DNA of 64,000 bases from Sphingobacterium sp. SGR-19 (GTDB lineage: Bacteria > Bacteroidota > Bacteroidia > Sphingobacteriales > Sphingobacteriaceae). The DNA lies in the NCBI RefSeq assembly GCF_011043555.1, contig NZ_JAAKGS010000004.1, positions 186,001-250,000 on the forward strand, in the 5' to 3' direction. A model generated the notes under the pieces. That model was not told where the DNA came from. It ran no database searches and worked only from the letters and a program-made list of their open reading frames with translations. Made by a program: the position numbers and the translations under genes. Shown here one piece after another: positions 24,824 to 33,299 of this stretch (position 1 is the first letter of the stretch; each line of letters starts with the position of its first letter).

Positions 24824-26137
24824 CTATACCGTTTTTACAAACTTCTCATCGTAATTCTCAATATCGATAATGTATTTGTTCCGTACTAAGAAGTCAAACA
24901 GTGGTTTTGCCTCCTGGGCGACGGGCATATTTTGGGTTGTAATAATTTCATTCGTTTTTTTATCCAAATAGGGATAAGCGTATAGCTTGACGTCTTTACT
25001 GAACATGCCGGATATATAGGAAAGCAATTCGTTTGTATAGAGATCTTTGTTGTAATTGTCTGTATTGAAGATATTCTTCAAGTTGGATGTATTGGTCGCA
25101 ATACCAACGTGTTTCGGTTTGAATGTTTGGATAAACTCGGCAAGATGGTTATTGCGCCTGAAGTTGGAGACCATGATGTTGTTGCCTGTTGAACAAAGGT
25201 ATTCAGCGCGCTCTGCGAAATAAGTGAGATCCTCATTCGTGATTCGGTTTTCTTCATCGAGCACGTTACCCATCAACACCTCGATTAAAACGACCGTATC
25301 TGCTGCTGTCCCTCCTGTATTCTTTTTGAACTGTTCCACAGCAAGATTGAAGAGGTCAAAGTTAGGATTTGATTTCTGACGGTATTTGGTGCGTAGGATA
25401 ATGATATTTTTTTTGTACAAATAATCTTTGATTTGAGCCGCGTGTGCATCTGGTCTGAAGATAGCTGCTTTAGCAAATCCCTTAGCAATGAGATAAAGGT
25501 TGAGAAGTCTTTCATTGGCATGCTCGAAAACAGGCCCCGACACTTTAACCAAGTCTATTTCGACTGATCCGATGGAAAGATTGTCGACCAGTGATTCAAT
25601 CATGGTTTGTGGATCTTCTGCATAATAGTACGCTGCAAAAATTAAATTAACACCTAAAATTCCCAATACCTTAGTTTGTAGACGAGAATCACTGTCCAAC
25701 AAACGGATATGGACAACGATATCATTGACGGGGCCGTCTACCTCATGTTGAAAACGTATGCCGATCCATCCATGTGGATCGTTGGTCTTGGTAAAATTGA
25801 GTGTAGTAACGGTATCGGCAAAAGCAAAGAATTTTTTTGATTTATACTTTTCTCCCTGCAGACGTTCGGTCAGTAAATTAAATTCGTGGGTTAGCATTTT
25901 GATTAAACGGGTACGGCTCACATAACGACCAGATTCCTCCACGCCGTATATAGCATCACTAAACGCCATATCGTAAGCCGACATCGTTTTTGCAATCGTC
26001 CCCGAAGCAGCCCCAGCGCCAAAAAAGTTTCGGGCGACTTCCTGTCCGGCACCAATCTCGGCAAAGGTGCCATAAATATCGGGGTTAAGGTTAATTTTTA
26101 ATGCTTTCCGTTTGGTTTCAAAAATCTCTCTTGCCAT
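24824..26137 (-). CDS. Conserved Bacteroidota protein of unknown function
   Basis: A 437-residue soluble protein without signal peptide. I recognise the start (LKINLNPDIYGTFAEIGAGQEVARNFFGAGAASGT) as a strongly conserved family. It is often labelled in databases as a nicotinate-nucleotide adenylyltransferase, but the nucleotidyl-transfer HxGH motif is not visible, so I do not trust that label. The middle carries IRLLDSDSRLQTKVLGILGVNLIFAAYYY. A TATCTTTG box lies four bases before the ATG, so the mRNA may be leaderless. Confidence 0.7.
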   Translation of the reverse strand: MAREIFETKRKALKINLNPDIYGTFAEIGAGQEVARNFFGAGAASGTIAKTMSAYDMAFSDAIYGVEESGRYVSRTRLIKMLTHEFNLLTERLQGEKYKSKKFFAFADTVTTLNFTKTNDPHGWIGIRFQHEVDGPVNDIVVHIRLLDSDSRLQTKVLGILGVNLIFAAYYYAEDPQTMIESLVDNLSIGSVEIDLVKVSGPVFEHANERLLNLYLIAKGFAKAAIFRPDAHAAQIKDYLYKKNIIILRTKYRQKSNPNFDLFNLAVEQFKKNTGGTAADTVVLIEVLMGNVLDEENRITNEDLTYFAERAEYLCSTGNNIMVSNFRRNNHLAEFIQTFKPKHVGIATNTSNLKNIFNTDNYNKDLYTNELLSYISGMFSKDVKLYAYPYLDKKTNEIITTQNMPVAQEAKPLFDFLVRNKYIIDIENYDEKFVKTV

Positions 26138-26141
26138 ATTG

Positions 26142-26149
26142 CAAAGATA
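26142..26149 (-). promoter_or_regulatory. Promoter -7 box touching the start of the 26137 gene
   Basis: CAAAGATA on the plus strand is TATCTTTG on the minus strand. Only four bases separate it from the ATG at 26137. No good -33 match was found. Confidence 0.5.
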
Positions 26150-26194
26150 TAAAAATCTTGAATATTATTCGGTTTAGAGGTGTGTTTTGAAAAT

Positions 26195-26227
26195 AAAATT
26201 GGGTTTGCTTAAAGCAAACCCAATTTT
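26195..26227 (-). terminator. Terminator that includes the NUDIX stop codon
   Basis: Arms 26195-26210 and 26212-26227 are perfect 16-bp complements around a single central base, which is part of the TAA stop of the NUDIX gene. The right arm is the last codons of the gene. Confidence 0.9.
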
Positions 26228-26751
26228 TGAAAAGAATAAAATAGGGCGGAGGCATGCAAAGCTTGGCCTATTTTATTATCAAAAAGAAACTGTTTGGCTT
26301 CTTCTATTCCCATAACCACGACATCGATATCTTCCGAGCTATCCAACTGTTGCTCTTGAATTTTCCTTCCGCCTTTCAATACATACGTGTACGTTAAATT
26401 TCCGCTCGTTGCCGGATTGGCGTATAACTCGCATATATATTCAATAGATTCAAAAACATAACCTGTTTCTTCCAAAAGCTCACGATGCGCTGCTGCTTCC
26501 GGTGCCTCGCCATCATCGACCACACCGGCGGGCAGTTCCACCATGATTTTATTGGCGCCGTGCCTATATTGTCGGACAAAGAGTATCTGATTGTCTTCCG
26601 TAAAGGCGATCATATTGACCCAAGTGGGATATTCCAAGACATAATACTCGTCTTTAATATTACCATTTGGAAGTTGCAGCTTATCAACACGCAAAGTGGC
26701 CCATGGACGTTGGATAATATATTTTGAATCTAATAAAGTCCATTTCTCCAT
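26209..26751 (-). CDS. NUDIX hydrolase, ADP-ribose pyrophosphatase-like
   Basis: A 180-residue NUDIX enzyme. The Nudix box is GVVDDGEAPEAAAHRELLEETGY, with the metal-binding REXXEE part intact. The pattern VELPAGVVDDGEAP and the earlier strand pattern resemble ADP-ribose or nucleoside-diphosphate-sugar pyrophosphatases. I use the ATG at 26751; a TTG at 26757 overlaps the end of pgm. It follows phosphoglucomutase directly, so a link to sugar-nucleotide metabolism is plausible. Confidence 0.9.
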   Translation of the reverse strand: MEKWTLLDSKYIIQRPWATLRVDKLQLPNGNIKDEYYVLEYPTWVNMIAFTEDNQILFVRQYRHGANKIMVELPAGVVDDGEAPEAAAHRELLEETGYVFESIEYICELYANPATSGNLTYTYVLKGGRKIQEQQLDSSEDIDVVVMGIEEAKQFLFDNKIGQALHASALFYSFQKLGLL

Positions 26752-26753
26752 AA

Positions 26754-28490
26754 TCAATCTTTCACGATGTCAGCCATAATGTGTTTTACTTTGTCTTCCA
26801 GTTTCACTAGCACTTGCTCGTACGCATCCCTGGAATCGAGATTCTCTTTAACAGAACAATAGAATTTAATCTTAGGTTCGGTACCCGATGGTCTAGCAGA
26901 GATAACATCGCCATCAACGGTGATGAACTGAAGCACATCTGATTTCGGCAGATCTATGGATGTTTTCGTTCCATCTGCCAATACGTGTGCGACGCTGGTG
27001 GAATAATCACGGATTTCTTTAACCTTGATACCTCCTAATGATTGTAGAGGGTTGGCACGTAGATCCGCCATCATTTGTTTGATCTCGTCGGCACCTGCTT
27101 TTCCTTTCTTGGTAAGCGAGATAAGTTTTTCTTGATAGAAACCATAGTTTTCGTAAAGTTCCAATAATACTTCGAAGACCGTTTTTCCCTGTGTTTTGAA
27201 GTAGGCAGCCATCTCGGCGATAAAGGCACAGGCATTTACGGCGTCTTTGTCTCGAACTAAATCGCCAACCAGGAATCCATAACTTTCTTCGCCACCGACA
27301 AGATAGTTTTCCTTCCCTTCCAGTTTCGTCATAACCTCACCAATGAATTTAAAGCCGGTCAGTGTGTCGTAATGCTTTACACCGAAGCTATTGCCGATGT
27401 CTGTCATCAGGTTGGATGTTACGATGGTTTTCACTATGAAATCGTTATCCCGCAGCTCGCCTTTCGCTTTTTTGGACGATAGCACGTAATAAATGAGTAG
27501 GCTACCAATCTGGTTCCCGTTTAACAGTTGCATCTCTCCTTTGTCGTTCTTCACCGCTAAACCCACACGATCTGCATCCGGGTCGGTTGCCATGACGACG
27601 TCGGCATCTAGTGCCTGTCCCTTTTGTTTTGCCATCGTCATCGCTTCTTCCTCTTCAGGGTTCGGATAGACTACTGTTGGAAAGTTTCCGTCCGATTTGA
27701 TTTGTTCTTCTACGACCTGCACATTGTTGAAACCCCATGCGGAAAGCATCTTCGGCACGATTATGCCTGTCCCGTGGATGGGTGAGAAGACTATTTTTAA
27801 ATCTTTTTGAGCAGCTACCGCTTCCGGATGTATACTTAATTTTTTATTCTCGTCGATATAGAGCTTATCAAAGTCTTCATCCACAAGGGTAATATTATTG
27901 TTATCGCGTTCAAACTTAATATCGTTAATGGATTTTATGACGTTGACCTCATTAATTACATTTTTATCGTGTGGTGCTACCAGTTGTCCGCCATCGCTCC
28001 AATAAGCCTTGTACCCGTTGTATTCCTTGGGGTTGTGTGAGGCCGTTAACATTACGCCGCCTTGACACCCAAAATGCCGGACGGCAAAAGAGAGCATCGG
28101 AGTAGGTCGAAGCTCTTTAAATAGGTAGACATGAATGCCATTTGCCGAGAAAACATCCGCTACCAGATGCCCTAGTTGTTGCGAATTGTTTCGGCAATCA
28201 TAACTTACCGCCACCTTGACGGCCTGATTTGGAAATTGTTTTTTCAGATAATTTGCTAGACCCTGTGTTGCTTTACCGATGGTATATTTGTTGATTCGGT
28301 TCGACCCGACCCCCATAATACCACGTAGACCCCCTGTTCCAAATTCCAATTCTTTGTAAAAAGCATCGATCAACTCTGTTTCTTCGTTGTTGTCCACAAG
28401 CGTCTGTACCTGTGCAACAGTATCCTTGTCGTACTCTGCACCAAGCCATTGCTGAATACGGTTTCTTGTTTCTATGTCTATATTGTTCAT
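26754..28490 (-). CDS. Phosphoglucomutase/phosphomannomutase
   Basis: A 578-residue alpha-D-phosphohexomutase interconverting sugar 1- and 6-phosphates. The phosphoserine loop is LTASHNPKEYNGYK (Ser151), the Mg loop is ATDPDADRVG, the sugar loop GGEESYGF and the phosphate-binding part SARPSGTEPKIKFY. Length fits the PGM2-like group. Start at 28490 (MNNIDIETRN) is the family-like start; an ATG at 28511 is in frame. The NUDIX gene follows with almost no gap. Confidence 0.94.
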   Translation of the reverse strand: MNNIDIETRNRIQQWLGAEYDKDTVAQVQTLVDNNEETELIDAFYKELEFGTGGLRGIMGVGSNRINKYTIGKATQGLANYLKKQFPNQAVKVAVSYDCRNNSQQLGHLVADVFSANGIHVYLFKELRPTPMLSFAVRHFGCQGGVMLTASHNPKEYNGYKAYWSDGGQLVAPHDKNVINEVNVIKSINDIKFERDNNNITLVDEDFDKLYIDENKKLSIHPEAVAAQKDLKIVFSPIHGTGIIVPKMLSAWGFNNVQVVEEQIKSDGNFPTVVYPNPEEEEAMTMAKQKGQALDADVVMATDPDADRVGLAVKNDKGEMQLLNGNQIGSLLIYYVLSSKKAKGELRDNDFIVKTIVTSNLMTDIGNSFGVKHYDTLTGFKFIGEVMTKLEGKENYLVGGEESYGFLVGDLVRDKDAVNACAFIAEMAAYFKTQGKTVFEVLLELYENYGFYQEKLISLTKKGKAGADEIKQMMADLRANPLQSLGGIKVKEIRDYSTSVAHVLADGTKTSIDLPKSDVLQFITVDGDVISARPSGTEPKIKFYCSVKENLDSRDAYEQVLVKLEDKVKHIMADIVKD

Positions 28491-28532
28491 ATCGTAAAAT
28501 TTATCTAACATTTAAGCCTATTTGGTTGTATT

Positions 28533-29162
28533 TTATGCATCACATCCACCATAAGCACGATCGAGCACGAACACATACCATTTGTTTTGGTGTTTTTTTA
28601 CGTGAAAGATTAAGCTTTCGTCTTTGGTTAAAATAACACGAAAGGTATCTTTTTCTAGCTGTTTTATTGCCGTGAGTTCGTCGTCGCTTATGCCATTAAA
28701 TTCATGTTCAAAGGTCGCTATCGTTGTCAGCTGGTTTGCCAGGGAAGTGGTATCACAGAAGAATCCCAGCTTATCCCATTTTTCTTCTCCGCAATCAAAA
28801 ACCGGAAGTTTTTCGAATGTGAGCGCGTAGTCGTTTTCAAAAGTTACGTAGGGAAAATATTCGGGCGTCGGTCGGCTGAAATCGATGCTATCTATTCGCT
28901 CATATGTATCGGCTGCTCCCGGACGATAAATCACATATAAGCCCAAATCAGGGTGTATAAGTGCATTTGCTTTTTCATTATCCTGGCTGAGATACGCTCT
29001 CGTAAAGCGCGTGATGACTTCACTGACTCCTTGTGTATCCTCCGGAAATATAGCTGCTGGGGTATCAATAGAGTCTCTTGTCTCCTCCGTTTTTTTATTG
29101 GACGAGGTACAGGACGTCGTTAAAATGACATAGCAGCATATAAAAATAGCAATGTTCTTCAT
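28533..29162 (-). CDS. Lipoprotein of unknown function
   Basis: A 209-residue protein with a lipoprotein signal (MKNIAIFICCYVILTTSC, lipid Cys18). The remainder has two Cys in FDCGEEKW and FFCDTTS and ends GGCDA. A region such as TRFTRAYLSQDNEKANALIHPDLGLYVIYRPGAAD suggests an NTF2-like or SnoaL-like fold, but this is a guess from pattern. The long open frame upstream of 29162 overlaps the previous gene and is not used. It follows the isomerase gene by two bases, likely one operon. Confidence 0.65.
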   Translation of the reverse strand: MKNIAIFICCYVILTTSCTSSNKKTEETRDSIDTPAAIFPEDTQGVSEVITRFTRAYLSQDNEKANALIHPDLGLYVIYRPGAADTYERIDSIDFSRPTPEYFPYVTFENDYALTFEKLPVFDCGEEKWDKLGFFCDTTSLANQLTTIATFEHEFNGISDDELTAIKQLEKDTFRVILTKDESLIFHVKKHQNKWYVFVLDRAYGGCDA

Positions 29163-29164
29163 AT

Positions 29165-29932
29165 TTATCCGTGTTTCGTGAGATTGTTGATAATAGTTTT
29201 CAATATCTGCCGTGTTGATGGTTTCCACCATTGTGCTATCATCTGCTGCACCGCTTCTGTTTTGTTGTCGTTGATGTGTTGTAGCAAATGTTTGCGCATA
29301 TTTAATTTTGTAGTTCCCCAAGCTTGGCGCTCGAATTGTGTCCATGATTTTGCTTTCCTCGCGGCTGTAGTTTGGATGCGGTCTGCCGGAACAACTTCAT
29401 CGATAAGACCACTTTGTAGCGCCTCCAGGGGAGAGAAAAGTTTTCCATCTAAAAGATATCGATAAGCTTGGGCTTGTCCTAACCATAGACTGTAGAGATC
29501 AAAGATACTTGGCGGCACAATTAGGCCGACGGGAACTTCATTTAATCCGATAATAAACTCTCCTTCTGCCATAATACGATAGTCACAACAGATGGCCAAA
29601 ACACATCCACCGGCCGGTGCGTGTCCTGTAACAGAAGCAATGGTTGGTTTGGGAAAAGCAGCAAGCTTATATATTAAATCGATAAATGTTTCCCACAGGT
29701 TTTTTATCTGCTCTTCATTGTATTCGTATAGCGTGATGAGATCAAGTCCAGCAGAAAAGAAACCCTCTTTGCCGTGAAGAATAATAGCCTCCACTGCGGG
29801 ATCTTCTTTCGCACGTTCCAATTCACTTATTAGTTCCTGCATCATTTCTAAATGCATAGCGTTGGATCTTCCCCGGTCAAGGCCTAAATAAGTGATATGT
29901 TCGGTTGTCTGTGCTTTGATGAATTCGCCCAT
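29165..29932 (-). CDS. Enoyl-CoA hydratase/isomerase family, isomerase-like
   Basis: A 255-residue crotonase-fold protein. The oxyanion-hole segments GFFSAGLDL and GHAPAGGCVLAICCDYRIMA are present. The catalytic region reads FIIGLNEVPVGLIVPP, closely resembling the GLNE motif of delta3,delta2-enoyl-CoA isomerases, which use one glutamate; the second hydratase glutamate is not evident. It may help degrade unsaturated fatty acids. I use the ATG at 29932 (MGEFIKAQ); the frame upstream is an extension. Isomerase over hydratase is inferred. Confidence 0.8.
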   Translation of the reverse strand: MGEFIKAQTTEHITYLGLDRGRSNAMHLEMMQELISELERAKEDPAVEAIILHGKEGFFSAGLDLITLYEYNEEQIKNLWETFIDLIYKLAAFPKPTIASVTGHAPAGGCVLAICCDYRIMAEGEFIIGLNEVPVGLIVPPSIFDLYSLWLGQAQAYRYLLDGKLFSPLEALQSGLIDEVVPADRIQTTAARKAKSWTQFERQAWGTTKLNMRKHLLQHINDNKTEAVQQMIAQWWKPSTRQILKTIINNLTKHG

Positions 29933-30022
29933 AATATTCTTTTGTGCTATTTTATGGAAAAATAAGCAAAAAACCATCAATATTATAAACAAATAACCAA
30001 GTCTCACTTTTTAAAACAATAC

Positions 30023-30550
30023 ATGATGGCAGAATTAATGAACAATCAAAAAACTAAAGGCAAGAAAGAACGCAGGAGTATTCGAAACAAGCCTATGCCT
30101 AAAGTAGATTTGACAGCAATGGTTGACTTGGCATTCCTCTTAATTACCTTTTTTATGCTCACTACCTCGCTGAATACACCCAACCAACTAGATATAGCGA
30201 TGCCAGATAAAGGGCCTATAACGGAGCCAATTTTGCTGAGTGAAGATCGAGTGCTGAACCTTCTGTTAGGCGAAAATAATGAATTAACGTATTATCGCGG
30301 CACTGCCGAATCACCCAAAAGCAGTCCGCAAAAAGTAGCATATGGAAAACTGGGTTTAGGAGAGCTGCTGGCGAAGACGGCTGTTGACGTGAAACAGACA
30401 ACGAATGGGAAGGACATTATCGTGCTGATTAAGCCCAGTGGAGGATCAACAGCACGAAACCTGGTGGATGCTGTAGATGCAGTGCAACGCGCGGCAATCG
30501 GCCGCTACATGATTATCAAGATGAATGATGAGGAGAAAAAAATGATGTGA
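30023..30550 (+). CDS. ExbD-like biopolymer transport protein
   Basis: A 175-residue ExbD/TolR-family protein. One N-terminal helix, VDLTAMVDLAFLLITFFMLTTS (about 33-54), holds the conserved proton-relay Asp in MVDLAFLL; a periplasmic domain follows. ExbD works with ExbB and TonB to power outer-membrane transport. No exbB or tonB lies beside it, so it is an orphan here. Its stop is one base from the end of the convergent plug-domain gene. Confidence 0.9.
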   Translation: MMAELMNNQKTKGKKERRSIRNKPMPKVDLTAMVDLAFLLITFFMLTTSLNTPNQLDIAMPDKGPITEPILLSEDRVLNLLLGENNELTYYRGTAESPKSSPQKVAYGKLGLGELLAKTAVDVKQTTNGKDIIVLIKPSGGSTARNLVDAVDAVQRAAIGRYMIIKMNDEEKKMM

Positions 30551-30551
30551 C

Positions 30552-33206
30552 TTATTTTACGTCAACGGTCAATGTTTTTCGCCCTAATCTTCCATTAAAA
30601 TCCAACCCTTCTATGGTTATAAGGTATTCTCCGCCTTCATCAGAAGTATAAAAATCAAAAGTTGCTTTGCCCTCCTCGTTCGTTATGATATTGGGCTCCC
30701 AATGTATGGTAGTCCGTAGATCCTGCTTGAGCACCGTTTCAGATCCCGGTTCATAGACGGGCTTGTAAATTGATTTCTGAATATGGAAGCCTTTCGGTTG
30801 CACCGTCGCTATACCTTTAGGGATATAGCTGCTTCGCATGGCGTCGGCCCCCGTTTTTGATGTAATAATGATAAGGCCGTTTCCTCCATAGGAACCATAA
30901 ATGGCGGTATAGTTTACATTACGCAGTACTTCTACACTTTGCACGTCCATGGGGTTGATCATCGATAGCATATCACTTTCGACGTACATTCCGTCCAATA
31001 TAACTTGCATTTCGCCGCCTCCACGAGTCGTGTGCGGTATGCCGTTTCGGAACATGACCCCCATCAACCGTCCGTTTAGACACATTTCTAAAGTAGTACA
31101 CATTTCCAAATCCTCCGCGGAAATTACTTGATCGGCATTTCCTGGTCCGTTAAGATTTGCAGAACGTTCAGAAGCTTTATGTCGAGGACGTTGGGCCGTT
31201 ACGATAACTTCCTCAATAGCGATAGATTTTTCCATAAGACCCTGCGCTTCCAGTCCCGAGAAATATTTCTTACTGTGGAGAAGCTCGTCTATGAAAGTAG
31301 CATTCACATTATTCTGTTCGCCGGGAGCGTTTTTGTTAGGACCAATAACCGGCGAGGTTTCTGCAGGCACAATAATGTCGATGTTATTTCGTCCCTTTTC
31401 GTCTTTCGCTGTTATGAGGAACTTAATACTGTCGGGAAAAAATAAATTGTCAAACTCGAAATAGCCTTCCTCATTTGCCACCGTATCGATAAATTCCATA
31501 AAATTGTGTGTCGGTACTAACACCATGTTGGCTTTTGGAGCAGGTGCTTTTCGGCCGAGTTTCCGTGCTTGACCCTTGATGGATATGCTCTTCTCAGGAA
31601 AAAAAGCAGGTTCAACGATTTCTAAAGGAGCTGTTATATCGATTTTTCGCCAACCTTGTGTTAAAAGTAGATTGTCTATATCGCTGGTTTTTATTTCGCC
31701 ATAAAAATAATAGCCGGGGTTTTCGATATACCCCTTTATATCTGTACTTAACAACAGCGATGAAAGAATGTTGGGCGCCATTTTAGGATTATCTTTCAAT
31801 TTGGAGGTGTTGACTACGGAAGCAGATAAAACCGAGGTTCGTATAGTATCCGTCGGATCTCCCGTTTCAAGCGACACGGTTATTTTTTTCCTTTTGGTGC
31901 TCGTTGGTGTGTCGACATTTGTTATTAGGGGTAATGTTTTCTTTTCATTATAGACAAAAACAGGTCTTTCAATCAGTGGCTCTAGTTGGCTGTTTAGGAT
32001 ACTGATCGTTAATACCCCGTTGGGTAAATCTGTTTTCGGTACAGAAAAGATGAGTTCTGATTTGGAAGCAGGTTGTTTCGATGCATAGTACACACTTCCC
32101 ATGTACTGTGCTACAAAATAGATTTGGCTACCATCTTGTTTATCGGTACTTACATTTACCTGTGCGAACAGTTTATCGCTATTTCCATTGTTCATCTGGA
32201 TATTATACCCCGAAGACAACGGGGCGGGAAGTTCCGATTTTATAGTCGTTCCATCATCGAATGTGGTATAGGCGACCATGGGTTCCGTGTTTTGGATAAA
32301 TAGTGGAGCGGAACCCATACCCAAAATATTGGTTTCGATGGTTGCTGCCGTATCACCCGTTGTTGTTAATATAGTCGTGTGACTCTTGATACCGAGCCCG
32401 TCGGGTTTTAGTGCTTTAACAGCGACTCTATTGATGGCGTTGGCTAGTAAGTTTCCACCTTCTGGAAAAAATTGCATACTATTTTCTAAAACTGTTGCTT
32501 TCGGCAATTTGAAGATTTTTTCGACAGGCGCTTTTGCCCTATTCATAAAATGAATGGAAAGTTTGGCTTCGGCATAATCATTTTTAAAAGGAATCTCCAA
32601 CTGTCCTTGGTCGGTGGTTTTTACACGACCTTTTCTTAAGTTTCTGCCTCCTGGAGAAATAATTTCGTATCGTACGACTTCCTCTGCCAATGGCGTGCCT
32701 TGAATATCCTGCAATTGGATGGTGTAATTGCCACTATCTAAATAAGAGCGGGAAAGGACATTGTCTAATCTGCCGTTGCTCACCTGTATATTCTCGTTAA
32801 AGAAATAAATAGCGCTATCATTGCGCATCCAATTGGTAAAAGCTCGAATACGGTATGTTCCCTCCACTAATGTGTCCGCCAATGTGATGTCGCCCATGCC
32901 GAGACCTGTTAATATAGGAATTCGTATACTCGACACAACCTCTTCCTTCGGACTGAGAAGTTCTACATAGGCAATATTGCTAATGTTGGATAAAAGGTTG
33001 TCTATTCCTACTGTGGTATAAGCTTTGAACCAAATTGTTTCACCTGCCGTATAGCTATACTTATCGATATGGAGATAGAGCTTTTCAATAGGGCGGGAAT
33101 CGTGGTACGCGTTTATCTTAGCCAGAAGACTTTGTAAATCTTGTGCTTTTGTACCGGCTATTGCTAGCGTAAAAAAGCACAATAAAAGAAGTCTTTTCAT
33201 GTTCAT
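30552..33206 (-). CDS. Large exported MG2-like protein with an embedded TonB plug domain
   Basis: An 884-residue exported protein with a signal peptide ending GTKAQ. The N-terminal part (LHIDKYSYTAGETIWFKAY, ADTLVEGTYRIRAFTNWMRN) is like macroglobulin MG2 repeats. A plug-like segment follows at about 680-790, ending SVEVLRNVNYTAIYGSYGGNGLIIITSK, which matches the plug of TonB receptors. A last beta domain ends DVK; there is no beta-barrel. Such proteins occur in Bacteroidota, but I know no defined function. It converges on exbD with one base between. Confidence 0.75.
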   Translation of the reverse strand: MNMKRLLLLCFFTLAIAGTKAQDLQSLLAKINAYHDSRPIEKLYLHIDKYSYTAGETIWFKAYTTVGIDNLLSNISNIAYVELLSPKEEVVSSIRIPILTGLGMGDITLADTLVEGTYRIRAFTNWMRNDSAIYFFNENIQVSNGRLDNVLSRSYLDSGNYTIQLQDIQGTPLAEEVVRYEIISPGGRNLRKGRVKTTDQGQLEIPFKNDYAEAKLSIHFMNRAKAPVEKIFKLPKATVLENSMQFFPEGGNLLANAINRVAVKALKPDGLGIKSHTTILTTTGDTAATIETNILGMGSAPLFIQNTEPMVAYTTFDDGTTIKSELPAPLSSGYNIQMNNGNSDKLFAQVNVSTDKQDGSQIYFVAQYMGSVYYASKQPASKSELIFSVPKTDLPNGVLTISILNSQLEPLIERPVFVYNEKKTLPLITNVDTPTSTKRKKITVSLETGDPTDTIRTSVLSASVVNTSKLKDNPKMAPNILSSLLLSTDIKGYIENPGYYFYGEIKTSDIDNLLLTQGWRKIDITAPLEIVEPAFFPEKSISIKGQARKLGRKAPAPKANMVLVPTHNFMEFIDTVANEEGYFEFDNLFFPDSIKFLITAKDEKGRNNIDIIVPAETSPVIGPNKNAPGEQNNVNATFIDELLHSKKYFSGLEAQGLMEKSIAIEEVIVTAQRPRHKASERSANLNGPGNADQVISAEDLEMCTTLEMCLNGRLMGVMFRNGIPHTTRGGGEMQVILDGMYVESDMLSMINPMDVQSVEVLRNVNYTAIYGSYGGNGLIIITSKTGADAMRSSYIPKGIATVQPKGFHIQKSIYKPVYEPGSETVLKQDLRTTIHWEPNIITNEEGKATFDFYTSDEGGEYLITIEGLDFNGRLGRKTLTVDVK

Positions 33207-33261
33207 AACAGGTGAAATTTGGACTCAAAATACGAAAAAAAAACGGTATACATCATTAATT

Positions 33262-33294
33262 TTTGTTGATTATTAATCAACATCGGTATCTTTG
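33262..33294 (+). promoter_or_regulatory. purD promoter with palindromic operator-like spacer
   Basis: TTTG (33262-33265) or TTG (33266-33268) sits 21 or 18 bases before TATCTTTG (33287-33294). The 17-base palindrome GTTGATTA-T-TAATCAAC (33265-33281) fills the spacer. The box ends five bases before the purD ATG, so the mRNA is probably leaderless. Confidence 0.7.
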
Positions 33295-33299
33295 TCGAT

